DNA from: Paraburkholderia phenazinium
GTDB taxonomy: Bacteria; Pseudomonadota; Gammaproteobacteria; Burkholderiales; Burkholderiaceae
Assembly: GCF_900142845.1 (NCBI RefSeq)
Contig: NZ_FSRU01000003.1
Location: forward strand, 496,001 to 560,000
DNA: 64,000 bases
Direction: 5' to 3'
Below are positions 1 to 8,512 of this stretch, piece after piece. The translations under genes were made by a program, and so were the position numbers. How positions within the stretch are numbered: position 1 is the first letter of the stretch; each line of letters begins with the position of its first letter. The notes beneath the pieces were generated by a model that did not search any database, was not told the DNA's origin, and worked only from the letters and a program-made list of their open reading frames with translations.

Positions 1-85
1 TGGCACGGCCAGAAGGCGCAATGGCACCGGCTGTCAGCGTCAAGGCCAACATTGCGCAGGTCGATGGTTTGTAGCGTTTTTTCAT
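1..85 (-). CDS. Exported protein, N-terminal fragment cut by the window edge
   Basis: Only the first 28 codons are inside the window, read leftward from an ATG at 85. They encode a textbook Sec signal peptide: a Lys-Lys-Arg start, a hydrophobic core (MLALTLTAGAIA) and a small-residue end (PSGRA). The mature protein lies outside, so its function cannot be read. The gene diverges from the LysR regulator that begins at 197, which suggests it is that regulator's target. No strong ribosome binding site is visible. Confidence 0.6.
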   Translation of the reverse strand, partial: MKKRYKPSTCAMLALTLTAGAIAPSGRA

Positions 86-196
86 ATCAGTGAATTCAAT
101 GGCGGTACGAGCGCCAATGATGAATTCAACGACGAATACGGGATAGACTGGCTCCAGTAAAAACATTTGTGAATTGAATTCACCGTGGAGGCCAGC

Positions 197-1111
197 ATGG
201 CGCGTCTTGAGGTCAATCGATCTGGCGAACTGGAAGTGTTCGTCCGCGTAATCGAACTGGGCGGCTTCTCGGCTGCAGCACGTGCCTGTGGGATGACCCC
301 ATCTGCCGTCAGCAAACTGGTCGGGCGTATGGAACAGCGCCTCGGAACGCGACTAATCAATCGATCCACACGGCAACTTCAACTCACTCCAGAAGGTTGC
401 GTTTTCTATGAGCGTGGCGTGCGCGTGCTGGCGGATCTGGACGAAGCGGAACGTTGCGCCAGTGCACATATCACGCCTCGCGGCAGGCTGCGGGTCAATG
501 CAAATGTGCCATTCGGACATCACTTCCTGTTACCGCTTGCGCCGGAATTTCTGAAGCGCTATCCCGATGTCACACTGGACATCGTGCTGACCGATGAGGT
601 CATCGACATTCTGGAGCAGCGCACCGACGTGGCTGTTCGTGCAGGCCCACTCAAAAGTTCCAGCCTCATGGCACGCAAGCTCGGCCAGACACGCATGGTC
701 ATCGTCGGAGCACCGGGTTACCTGGCGCGTCACGGCATGCCCTCGATGCCAGATGAGCTGCGGCAACATAATCTCCTCGGGGCAAACTACCTACGTTCCC
801 AGGCCGGTTGGCCCATACGGCACGAAGGTACGGATATCGTCCTTCCCGTAACTGGAAACGCACAAGCCAGTGATGGCGAAGCCTTGCATCGCCTGGCGCT
901 CGCCGGGTTAGGCCTCGCGCGCCTTGCTGCGTTCCAGGTTCGAGAGGACATTGCTGCCGGCCGGCTGTCGGCAGTGCTCGAAGCCTTCAACCCCGGTGAT
1001 GTTGAAGAAGTCCATGCCGTCTTCGTCGGACAAGGTGGCCACATGCCCATGCGAGCGCGAGTTTTTCTGGATTTCCTTGCGGATCGGGTCAGCATTCATG
1101 ACATACCGTGA
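197..1111 (+). CDS. LysR-family transcriptional regulator
   Basis: A DNA-binding regulator of about 304 residues. The N-terminal winged helix-turn-helix covers roughly residues 10-65 (FSAAARACGMTPSAVSKLVG, then LINRSTRQLQLTPEG), followed by the periplasmic-binding-protein-like effector domain from about residue 90. It belongs to the large CrgA/DmlR-like subgroup typical of Burkholderiales. The ATG at 197 is preferred over an in-frame GTG at 185 because GGAG lies about seven bases before it. It diverges from the truncated exported-protein gene at 1-85 and probably controls it; the inducer cannot be inferred. Confidence 0.93.
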   Translation: MARLEVNRSGELEVFVRVIELGGFSAAARACGMTPSAVSKLVGRMEQRLGTRLINRSTRQLQLTPEGCVFYERGVRVLADLDEAERCASAHITPRGRLRVNANVPFGHHFLLPLAPEFLKRYPDVTLDIVLTDEVIDILEQRTDVAVRAGPLKSSSLMARKLGQTRMVIVGAPGYLARHGMPSMPDELRQHNLLGANYLRSQAGWPIRHEGTDIVLPVTGNAQASDGEALHRLALAGLGLARLAAFQVREDIAAGRLSAVLEAFNPGDVEEVHAVFVGQGGHMPMRARVFLDFLADRVSIHDIP

Positions 1112-1172
1112 TGGATAAGAGGTTCGTTGAACTCCGCGCGTGCCGCTCCGGGATTGCCACGAGTCAAGGCTA

Positions 1173-1297
1173 TCAGGTTGCAGACGGGCCAAGGTGCTCG
1201 TGAATGATTTGCCACCGATCTCCATCACGTACGACCACTGTGGTGCCTCGCCCCGTTCCCGACGCTGGTTGACCCTCGATCAATCGCGCTGATCTTA
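1173..1297 (-). pseudogene. C-terminal remnant of a SnoaL-like/DUF4440 protein
   Basis: Read leftward, the frame ending at the TGA at 1173-1175 gives a peptide that includes GTGRGTTVVVRDG and then DRWQIIHEHLGPSAT. The run of beta-strand residues followed by W-x-I-x-H-E-H is typical of the last strands of SnoaL-like/DUF4440 proteins (nuclear transport factor 2 fold). There is no start, and upstream the frame runs into the EamA fragment at about 1298. The assignment is by eye. Confidence 0.6.
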
Positions 1298-1828
1298 TTG
1301 AAGGTGCAGCCGAATAAGCAACAGGCGTTGGGTGCTGCCATGGCAGCAGTCGGATTGGCTCCCCTTACCATAAGTGACCGCGCTGTTCACATCGGCGACG
1401 TCCTGGTCCTCGGCTGCGCAGTGTTTACGGCGCTCCATATCGTCATCCTGTCGAAGGTCAGCAAGAACCATGATGCCGAAGTCCTGGCGTTCATTCAGGT
1501 CATGGTGGTCGGCGTGCTGTCTCTCGTATGGTCAATCGCGACGGGAGAATTCTCTACGCCACATACGTCGCAGGCCCTGACCACTATCGTCGTACTAGGC
1601 ATTGGAGGTACAGCGGTCGGCTATTTCGTGCAAACCAAGGCCCAGGTGGAGTCGCCTCCGAGCCGGATCGCACTTATCCTGGTTCTTGAGCCGCTTTTCC
1701 GCGGATTGTTCGGTTACCTGCTGGGGGGCGATCGCCTGAGCGTCATCAATTTATCTGGAGCCGTCCTGATCATCGTCGCCATGGTCGTAACGGAGTTCAA
1801 GCCGAGAATGCGTGCCGTGTCGAGCTAG
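1298..1828 (+). pseudogene. EamA/DMT-family transporter, N-terminal half missing
   Basis: The 176 codons match the C-terminal half of a drug/metabolite transporter: about five hydrophobic helices (for example VLVLGCAVFTALHIVIL, VMVVGVLSLVWSIA, LSGAVLIIVAMVVTEF). The family is normally near 300 residues with ten helices, so roughly 110-130 residues are absent. The first usable codon is a TTG with no ribosome binding site, and the preceding DNA is an unrelated gene fragment on the other strand. This is best read as a truncated, non-functional transporter. Its former substrate is unknown. Confidence 0.8.
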
Positions 1829-2183
1829 AAACATTGGCGACGATACTGCAGGTTGTTGTTGGTCGATCATCGACGGAATTGGCAGGAAAGTATGGGGACA
1901 CCCGCCCGGTTTTGACTCGGGCTTCGTTCTCGCCATGGAACTCCGCAACGCCTACGCCCCGTAGGGCCCATCGGGGTGCAGGAGCATATCGATGTTCTCA
2001 ACGCGAATACAGAAGTCATGGCAAGTAGTGTGCGTTGGGAGGGTCTGCTGTTGCCGGTGTTGATATCCGACGGGTCGCTGTCGAGCCAGAGCACCCGGTG
2101 GACGACTTCCAGCGAGAACGGCGGGTTGCAACGGCGAGATCGCAAAAAAGCCGGAACCTCACGCAGCCACTCGACAGCCCTTT
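1829..2183. other. Gene-free stretch without recognisable content
   Basis: About 350 bases between the truncated transporter and the S53 peptidase remnant. Open frames occur on both strands, but none gives a protein I recognise or has a convincing ribosome binding site. The setting among gene fragments suggests decayed coding sequence. Confidence 0.4.
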
Positions 2184-2318
2184 CATTTGAACGACATCAC
2201 GCTCGGCAACAACAACAGCTTCGAGGCTGATCCCGGCTGGGATTCGGTGGTGGGGCTGGGCTCGCCCAAGGGGGATGCGATCGCAGCGACCCTGTCGGAG
2301 GTGTCAGTGTATTCATGA
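2184..2318 (+). pseudogene. C-terminal remnant of an S53 (sedolisin/kumamolisin) peptidase
   Basis: The frame ending in TGA at 2316-2318 reads FHLNDITLGNNNSFEADPGW and then DSVVGLGSPKGDAIAATL. This is the conserved end of S53 peptidases: F-x-D-I-T-x-G-x-N, which contributes to the calcium site, and G-W-D-x-x-x-G-L-G-S-P-x-G. The catalytic Glu-Asp-Ser region, several hundred residues upstream in the family, is absent. No start is present. It is a fossil of a secreted acid protease gene. Confidence 0.82.
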
Positions 2319-2365
2319 CGCGACTCGAGCCGGCCCCGCCCTAGGGCCAACCCCGCGTGCCCCGA

Positions 2366-2908
2366 TCAGACAGGTGCGTCGCGGCCGCGCGTCAGAAGCG
2401 GCGTGGGTTGTGGCTGCCCCTCGTAATAATCCGCCTCGCGCAGGAATCCGTGGCGATGGAGGGCGTCGACAACGAGCGCGCCGCTGTCGGGATAGGTGCA
2501 GACCTCTGCGGGCGGCTCGGCGCCGATCGCGAGATAGACCAGGTCGCCCGTGCCGTCCGGGGTCACAGGGTTGGCGATCTGATGGGCGATCCCCGTGTCT
2601 GCCGGACAGGAAATGCAATCTCCGGGGCGGATCTCGTACACGCGATCGCCGTAGCGGAACAGACCTTGCCCTTCGAGCACGACGAAGATCTCGTCGGCCA
2701 TAAGGTGCGTGTGCGCCGGGCACGCGCTGTGGCCCGGGGGCACACGCCTGGCGTTCATGCCAAGACGGCCCATCCCGAAACGCCCTGGCCCCGCATCCTT
2801 CATCGCAGGCGTCAACTCGCGCTGGAAATGCGTCCAGGCGGCGGGCACTTCGGCTGCGATTTCCGGCGCCGTGTGCATGTTAACAATCATAGGCGCCTTC
2901 TCGGTCAT
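2366..2908 (-). CDS. Cupin-domain protein
   Basis: A protein of about 180 residues with a single cupin barrel. Motif 1 is visible as CPAHTHLMADEIFVVLEGQG (histidines and glutamate as metal ligands) and motif 2 as IRPGDCISCPADTGIAHQIA with the last metal-binding histidine. Small cupins of this kind act as metal-dependent isomerases, dioxygenases or sugar-binding proteins; the substrate cannot be told. The start at 2908 (MTEKAPMIVN) is chosen over the longer frame to 2932 because GAGG lies five bases before it. It is a single gene flanked by non-coding DNA. Confidence 0.85.
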   Translation of the reverse strand: MTEKAPMIVNMHTAPEIAAEVPAAWTHFQRELTPAMKDAGPGRFGMGRLGMNARRVPPGHSACPAHTHLMADEIFVVLEGQGLFRYGDRVYEIRPGDCISCPADTGIAHQIANPVTPDGTGDLVYLAIGAEPPAEVCTYPDSGALVVDALHRHGFLREADYYEGQPQPTPLLTRGRDAPV

Positions 2909-3269
2909 GTCGTCCTCTAGTATCCGCGCCAATCAAGCGCGCGCCGATCTTCCGGCATGCGCGCCGCGAGCACAAAATTGTGCCGGAGGGAGCAGAGCCG
3001 GTCAAGATTCCGTCGTGGAAGACCGATGCAAGACCGGCGGAGGGGATTACGGAGCAAGACGATCCGCAGCGGCGGGACTGCCGGTCGGTCGGCATCGACA
3101 CCAAGACGTGGCCTGCACGTCGCGTCCTGCTGATGAACAGGAAGCTCGCGCCCGCTTGCGTGTCCTTGCGGGTGGGGTGATGAACTGTCATCGACACTGC
3201 CAGATTCATCGACCGCTTTCGGAGCGCTAGCGACGCTTGAATGTCCTCCGGCATTTTCCAGTGAACGTG

Positions 3270-3360
3270 TCTTCCTGGCCAACTCCGGCCCGATTCTGAC
3301 TGAATCACCGATACGCCGCAGACCGCCTGGCGTCGGGCTCAGTTCGACCCACAACGGTCC
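3270..3360. repeat. Dispersed intergenic repeat, copy 1
   Basis: Positions 3296-3350 match 23254-23308 at 47 of 55 bases by hand alignment. The copy ends in CGACCCACAACGGTC, a stretch also found at the end of the copy at 18701-18835. It lies between single genes and is not coding. Confidence 0.75.
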
Positions 3361-3464
3361 CCCACAATACGCGCCCGAACGACCATTGCTTGACCCATAG
3401 CAGCCACACCTGTTGCTGCGAGCGCAGCATCTGGAAGCGCGATAGTGCCGTTACGCTTCATATC

Positions 3465-3485
3465 CGCGAACCCTTACAGTTCGCG
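3465..3485. promoter_or_regulatory. Inverted repeat upstream of the binding-protein gene
   Basis: CGCGAAC and GTTCGCG form a perfect seven-base inverted repeat around CCTTACA, some 240 bases before the binding-protein start. It could be an operator or an RNA hairpin; nothing further supports either. Confidence 0.3.
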
Positions 3486-3724
3486 ACGCGATCGTAGCTT
3501 TACCGACCGTCGCGGTTGTTCCGCTTTCTCGCGGCGACATGGACATCAAAAATCTCTCACTTTTCCGCATCGGAACGATCAGAAATTGCATCGCAGGACA
3601 ACCGAAGGATTTTGGCTATCGCACCCGTCTTTTACGATCATTACAGCCTCACGCGATCCAAAAAGGCCGCGGAAGTGCCAGAGTTCCCTTAAATCCGTCG
3701 ACGCAACCTAGCGAGCGCCCGAGC

Positions 3725-4861
3725 ATGAAAAATCTGAAATTCATCCCTCCACTTTTGACGATGGTGTTCGCGGTGCAGCCGCTTCTGGCAGAGGCGGACG
3801 TCACGGTCGAGATCGGCCAGGTATCGCCATTGACCGGCGAACTGGCTCACATTGGCAAGGACGACGAGAACGGTGTTCGGCTCGCAATCGAGGATCTCAA
3901 CGCGAAGAAACTCCGTATCGGAGGGCAGCCGGTAACCTTCGCACTGGATTCGCAGGACGACGCCGCCGACCCGAAGACAGCTGTGACTGTTGCGCAAAAG
4001 TTGGTCGATGACCGTGTTGCAGGCGTAGTCGGCCACGCCAACTCCGGCACGTCGATTCCCGCGTCGAAGATCTATTCGGATGCAGGCATACCAATGATCA
4101 CCGAGTCCGCAACCAACCCCAAGCTCACGGAGCAGGGCTACAAGAACGTCTTTCGCATGGTTGCGAACGACGTGCGGCAAGGAATGGTCATTGGCACCTT
4201 TCTTGTGAAGGAACTGAAGTCGACGAAGATCGCGATCGTCGACGATCGAACAGCCTACGGACAGGGACTCGCCGACGAAGTCGAAAAAGCAGTCAAGGCT
4301 TCGGGAGGCATCGTTGTCGCGCGTGAATACGGTACCGACAAAACCACTGACTGGATGGCGGTCCTCACGACGATCAAGAGCCACGTTCCCGGCGGGATCG
4401 TCTTCACCGGCGGAGATACGCAAGCGGCCGCATTCGTTCAGCAAGCCCAGAAGCTCGGTCTGAAGGCCAAACTCATCGCAGGTGACGAAGCCTGTACGCC
4501 GCAATTCATTAAGCTCGCGGGCGCCGCGATGAACAGCGGCACGTATTGCACGCTGGCGGGAGTGCCGCCGTCGAAAATGCCGCAGGGAGACGCCTTCTTC
4601 AAGCGCTACCAGCAGCGGTTCGGCGTTCCGGTGCAACTCTACGCGCCGTATGCGTATGACGCTGTGATGGCGATGGCCGGTGCGATGCAGGCCGCCGACT
4701 CGGTCGACCCGAAAGTCTATCTGCCCAAGCTTCAGAACCTGACCCTGGACGGTGTGACGGGAACGATCAAGTTTGACGCGAACGGCGACATTCGCAACGG
4801 AGCGATTACTGTCCGGCAGTTTGGTCAGGGCGATTGGCACGACGCGAGCGTCGTCAGATAA
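3725..4861 (+). CDS. Branched-chain amino acid-type ABC transporter substrate-binding protein
   Basis: A periplasmic binding protein of 378 residues in the LivK/Peripla_BP_6 family. Residues 1-22 form a Sec signal peptide (MKNLKFIPPLLTMVFAVQPL, cleavage near LLA-EA). The mature part has the two-lobe pattern: GQVSPLTGELAHIGKDDENG at the start, VVGHANSGTSIPASKIY in the ligand pocket and YAYDAVMAMAGAM in the second lobe. The start is set by the signal peptide, since the frame is open for another 186 bases upstream. No permease or ATPase gene is adjacent, so it must use a transporter encoded elsewhere. The neighbouring catabolic genes suggest an amino acid or N-acyl amino acid ligand. Confidence 0.9.
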   Translation: MKNLKFIPPLLTMVFAVQPLLAEADVTVEIGQVSPLTGELAHIGKDDENGVRLAIEDLNAKKLRIGGQPVTFALDSQDDAADPKTAVTVAQKLVDDRVAGVVGHANSGTSIPASKIYSDAGIPMITESATNPKLTEQGYKNVFRMVANDVRQGMVIGTFLVKELKSTKIAIVDDRTAYGQGLADEVEKAVKASGGIVVAREYGTDKTTDWMAVLTTIKSHVPGGIVFTGGDTQAAAFVQQAQKLGLKAKLIAGDEACTPQFIKLAGAAMNSGTYCTLAGVPPSKMPQGDAFFKRYQQRFGVPVQLYAPYAYDAVMAMAGAMQAADSVDPKVYLPKLQNLTLDGVTGTIKFDANGDIRNGAITVRQFGQGDWHDASVVR

Positions 4862-4975
4862 GCGACTTCGTCGCGATAGACGACGATGTCCATCGCGACG
4901 CCGTGGGCATTGTCAGCCGCGTGCCGGCGGCGATGCAACAGAGACGTCACGTTCCGCGCAGCCGGGTGATCTGCT

Positions 4976-5452
4976 TCAGTCGTCGATATCTACAGGTACG
5001 CCGAGCCCTACTTTCACCCGACTCATGCTCACGAGCGTCTTGAAGCGCTTCACATTGTTATTGGAAAAGAACAGCTGCCGGGTCAGGTCGTTGTATTGCT
5101 CCATGTCCCGCACTGTGAGGATCAGTACAAAATCCCATTCACCCGCGACGTAGTAGCACTGCTGGATCTGCGGGCATTGCTCAAAGGCTCGCTTCATGGA
5201 ATCGAGCAGGTCGATCTGCTCGCTCTCGACTTCCACCATGGAGACGATGGTGAGAGGACAGCCCACCTTTTCGGGCGCGACGATCGCTGCATACCGATCA
5301 ATCACGCCGTCTTCGGCGAGGCGGCGCAAACGACGGTTTACCGCGGCAGTCGAGAGGTTGACCCGGGCGCCAAGTTCGTTTTGCGGGAGTTGAGCGTCCT
5401 GCTGGACCTCGGCTAACAGCTTGCGATCGAAAGCGTCGAGAGTGATAGTCAT
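4976..5452 (-). CDS. Lrp/AsnC-family transcriptional regulator
   Basis: A 158-residue protein of standard family length. The N-terminal helix-turn-helix is at about residues 8-55 (LDAFDRKLLAEVQQDAQLPQ, then LGARVNLSTAAVNRRLRRLA), followed by the ligand-binding RAM domain with the usual CYYVAGEWDFVLILTVRDM stretch. Such proteins sense amino acids and form octamers on DNA. It diverges from the ammonia-lyase gene at 5621 across a 168-base region with inverted repeats, the usual arrangement for a local activator of amino acid catabolism. Confidence 0.93.
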   Translation of the reverse strand: MTITLDAFDRKLLAEVQQDAQLPQNELGARVNLSTAAVNRRLRRLAEDGVIDRYAAIVAPEKVGCPLTIVSMVEVESEQIDLLDSMKRAFEQCPQIQQCYYVAGEWDFVLILTVRDMEQYNDLTRQLFFSNNNVKRFKTLVSMSRVKVGLGVPVDIDD

Positions 5453-5620
5453 GAGGCGGGTCCTTGTACGAAAGCGAGAAATTATTGCGCCGGGACCCTA
5501 GATTTAGGGATTAATTTGAGCACGTCAAGCAATATTATTTTGGCATTGGTTGACGTATGGATTCCCCGCGGGGAATGCGACGGCCCGCCCCGGACACTTA
5601 TTCACTGGAGCCTCACCGCA
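5453..5620. promoter_or_regulatory. Divergent control region with two inverted repeats
   Basis: This region separates the AsnC-type regulator from the ammonia-lyase gene. It holds CCCTA-GATT-TAGGG at 5496-5509 and ACGTCAA (5522-5528) paired with TTGACGT (5550-5556), centres 28 bases apart. The AT-rich core between the second pair is unusual for this GC-rich DNA. Lrp/AsnC proteins bind degenerate palindromes in such regions, so these are candidate operators. Confidence 0.5.
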
Positions 5621-6850
5621 ATGCTGATCGCTAACAAGCACGCGTCGCACACTGACTATCCCAACGAACTGAAGACAATTCTGAGTGTCGAGTCCGCTGA
5701 GCAGAGCCGTGCATGGCTTAAGAACTGGAAGCTTCTCAGTCCGTCCGCTACGCCGCTATGGAACCTGCCCGATGCGGCAGCACGACTTGGCGTGGCGCGC
5801 CTGAACCTCAAGGACGAATCCGTCCGCTCACCACTCGGTAGCTTCAAGGCTCTGGGTGCACCGATCGCGCTCGTACGCCTGATTCTGCGTTTGTGGCCAG
5901 AGCATGATCTCGATCCGAATGGCCTGATCCAGGGACGCTACAAGGAAATGCTCACGAACCTCGTCGTGATCAGCGCGACCGACGGCAACCATGGCAAAGC
6001 CTTGGCCGCAGCGGCGCAAACACTCGGCTGCAATTGCGTGATCGTCCTGCACGCCAACGTGAGCGCTGAACGCGAGCGTGCCATCGCTGCATACGGTGCG
6101 CGGATTATTCGTATCGAGGGTAACTACGACGAGTCGGTGGAAGAAGCGGCGCGCCTTGCAAAAGACAACGGTTGGCACGTGGTCTCAGACACCTCTTATG
6201 AAGGATATGAAGCCATTCCTCGCGACGTCATGCAGGGCTACGGTGCGATCGCGGCCGAGATCGTCGAGCAATCAGAAAGTCCTGCCGACGACTGCGCCTT
6301 CACGCATATATTTCTGCAAGGCGGTGTCGGCGGTCTTGCTGCCGGAGTCGCCAGCTATCTTTGGGAAATTTATGGCAGCAAACGTCCGCGCTTCGTTGTC
6401 GTCGAGCCGCAGCAGGCAGACTGCCTGTATCAAAGTGCGCGCGAAGGCCGGGCGGCGAAAGCAACCGGCTCCGTCGATTCAATCATGGCCGGCCTTGCAT
6501 GCGGCGAAGCTTCACCGCTCGCGTGGAAAATCCTCGAGTCGTGCGTAGACGATTTTATGACGATCAGCGACAAAGACGCGATTGCCGCGATGCGCACGCT
6601 CGCAGTTGGAACGGGTGCGGACGTTCCGCTGGTAGTCGGTGAATCCGGCGCAGCGGGCTACGCGGGTCTCGAAGTCCTCGTGCAGGATCCGCAACTGGCG
6701 CGCGCCGCCGGCCTGTACAAAGATTCGCGCGTTCTCGTAATCAGCACCGAGGGAGCAACGGCGCCGTCGGTGTACCGTGAATGCGTGGGTGAAATGGCCG
6801 ACTCGGTGCTTTCACGTCAGGCTCAATGGCTCGAAGCCGCGGTTCGATAA
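5621..6850 (+). CDS. dpaL: Diaminopropionate ammonia-lyase-like PLP enzyme
   Basis: A fold-type II pyridoxal-phosphate enzyme of 409 residues. The cofactor lysine is Lys76 in SPLGSFKALG, and ATDGNHGKALA provides the asparagine loop. SIMAGLACGEASPLAWKILE followed by VGESGAAGYAG closely resembles diaminopropionate ammonia-lyase (YgeX/DpaL), which splits 2,3-diaminopropionate to pyruvate and ammonia. Threonine dehydratase-like specificity remains possible. The ATG at 5621 is chosen because GGAG precedes it and the upstream open frame crosses the divergent control region. The M20 gene follows after 36 bases, so the two are probably one operon controlled by the divergent AsnC protein. Confidence 0.85.
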   Translation: MLIANKHASHTDYPNELKTILSVESAEQSRAWLKNWKLLSPSATPLWNLPDAAARLGVARLNLKDESVRSPLGSFKALGAPIALVRLILRLWPEHDLDPNGLIQGRYKEMLTNLVVISATDGNHGKALAAAAQTLGCNCVIVLHANVSAERERAIAAYGARIIRIEGNYDESVEEAARLAKDNGWHVVSDTSYEGYEAIPRDVMQGYGAIAAEIVEQSESPADDCAFTHIFLQGGVGGLAAGVASYLWEIYGSKRPRFVVVEPQQADCLYQSAREGRAAKATGSVDSIMAGLACGEASPLAWKILESCVDDFMTISDKDAIAAMRTLAVGTGADVPLVVGESGAAGYAGLEVLVQDPQLARAAGLYKDSRVLVISTEGATAPSVYRECVGEMADSVLSRQAQWLEAAVR

Positions 6851-6886
6851 GACAATCTGAATGGCCATCGAAAAAGGATAGACGTC

Positions 6887-8050
6887 ATGGAAATCGCCTT
6901 GCAATCGCAGTTGAAGAGTTGGCGTCAGCATCTGCACCGGAACCCAGAGACCGGCTTCGAGGAAGTCGCGACTTCGGACTATGTCGCACGCGCCTTGAAG
7001 GCCCTCGGCCTCGACGTGCACCGGGGAATCGGCGGCACCGGCCTCGTCGCCAATCTCACGGTCGGCAACGGCCGTGGCGTGATTGGTCTGCGTGCGGACA
7101 TGGATGCGCTCAATATCGCGGAGAACGCACCGGACCGCCCGTATGCCTCGCGAACGCAAGGCAAGATGCACGCCTGCGGACACGACGGACATATGTCGAT
7201 GATTCTCGGCGCGGCGCGTCTGCTTGCCGAACAGAAGAACTTCAGCGGCACCGTACGATTCATTTTTCAACCGGCTGAAGAACATGGCCGCGGTGCAAAA
7301 GCGATGATGAACGACAGGCTTTTCGAGCGATATCCCGTCGACGCAATCTTTGGCGCGCACAATATGCCCGGCATGGCCGCCGGAACCTTCGCGACACGCG
7401 CGGGCGGCATCATGGCCAGCGAAGACAACTTCGTCATCCATATCAAAGCCCGTGGCACGCATGCAGCGAGACCGCACATGGGCGTCGATCCTATTGTGAT
7501 CGCGTCGCAAATCGTGCTGGCATTGCAGACAATCGTGTCCCGCAATCTCGATCCGAGTCTGCAGGCGGTGATCTCCTGCACGGAGTTCATTACGGATGGC
7601 ATCCGCAACGTCATCCCGTCGAACGTCACGATCAAGGGCGACACGCGCAGCTACACGCCCGAAATCCAGGCCATGCTGGCAACTCGCATGCGAGAAATCA
7701 GCGAAGGGATCTGTCATACGCACGGGGCTGAATGCACGTTCGAATACACGCACGAATTTGCGCCCACCGTAAACTCGCCGGAATATGTCGACCTTGCCGT
7801 TGCGGCGGCCCGCAATATCGCCGGCGCAGACAAAATCGACGCCAGCGTGCAGCCCATGATGATCTCCGAGGATTTCGGCGCGTTCCTTCAGGCCGTACCG
7901 GGTAACTTTATTTTCATTGGCAACGGCGATACGGGGAAGGAAGGAGGTATCCCGCTCCACAACGCCACGTACGACTTCAACGACGACATATTGCTCACCG
8001 GCGCGCGATACTTTGCAGAGATAGCACGACTTGCCCTCCCTCTTTCCTGA
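6887..8050 (+). CDS. M20-family amidohydrolase (hippurate hydrolase-like)
   Basis: A 387-residue cytoplasmic metallopeptidase of the M20D/HipO type. The metal site is visible: H95 and C97 in HACGHDGH, the E131-E132 pair in QPAEEHGRG, and the final histidine in GGIPLHNATYDF. The dimerisation domain lies between (about 175-290). These enzymes remove N-acyl, N-acetyl or N-carbamoyl groups from amino acids. Placed 36 bases after the ammonia-lyase gene, it may deacylate a substrate whose free amino acid is then degraded by the lyase; that pathway is inferred. Length and motifs look intact. Confidence 0.9.
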   Translation: MEIALQSQLKSWRQHLHRNPETGFEEVATSDYVARALKALGLDVHRGIGGTGLVANLTVGNGRGVIGLRADMDALNIAENAPDRPYASRTQGKMHACGHDGHMSMILGAARLLAEQKNFSGTVRFIFQPAEEHGRGAKAMMNDRLFERYPVDAIFGAHNMPGMAAGTFATRAGGIMASEDNFVIHIKARGTHAARPHMGVDPIVIASQIVLALQTIVSRNLDPSLQAVISCTEFITDGIRNVIPSNVTIKGDTRSYTPEIQAMLATRMREISEGICHTHGAECTFEYTHEFAPTVNSPEYVDLAVAAARNIAGADKIDASVQPMMISEDFGAFLQAVPGNFIFIGNGDTGKEGGIPLHNATYDFNDDILLTGARYFAEIARLALPLS

Positions 8051-8512
8051 GTGACATCCGCTTCGAGTCCCCGGCTTGGTCAACGGCCAGCCGGCTCTCG
8101 CCCGGAATTTCAATGCCTCATTCATTTCTGTGAACGGTCTTTCGAATTGAGAGGCTGAATGACGACAATTGGCCGAACCCGGAAGTTCGGCCAGCGCGCG
8201 TCAGTCGCCTGCCCGATCTCGGCGCGAACTTCCCTTGTCGACCCGTTACCGCCAGTCGGCGCCGCCACAGGAACGACTCCTTTGCATTCGGTAGCGGTCA
8301 TATGCACAAGCCGCTCTCTCGGGTCAAAGTTTCGAATCCGATTCAGAATCAACTACGTCATATATCGCGGGTATTGGAGCCGGAAGGGTTCGCACTTTGC
8401 GGTCAGTGCCAACTACTTCATGCGTTCTGGTGATCGGGATACCTGCTCACGAAGCGTCCTACGCAAGTCCAGGCAATCGCGAGCAGCTTCTTTCGAGGGC
8501 CGGACTAGACCG
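8051..8512. other. Gene-free stretch with partial repeat
   Basis: About 460 bases between convergent genes. Positions 8160-8245 carry a fragment related to the dispersed repeat, including AATTGGCCGAACCCGGAAG and an adjacent inverted TTCGGCC. I see no supported gene in the remainder. Confidence 0.4.
8160..8245. repeat. Dispersed intergenic repeat, partial copy 2
   Basis: Shares AATTGGCCGAACCC with the copy at 23224-23340 and forms a local hairpin (GGCCGAAC and GTTCGGCC-like arms). The rest has diverged. Confidence 0.45.

Larger units (their letters stand above)
2909..3724. other. Long intergenic stretch with a repeat copy and leader region
   Basis: About 800 bases with no supported gene. It contains a copy of the dispersed intergenic repeat (3270-3360) and, nearer the binding-protein gene, a small inverted repeat (3465-3485). 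Positions 3540-3724 form the upstream region of that gene; they are open in its frame but precede its signal peptide. Short open frames on both strands look accidental. Confidence 0.45.
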
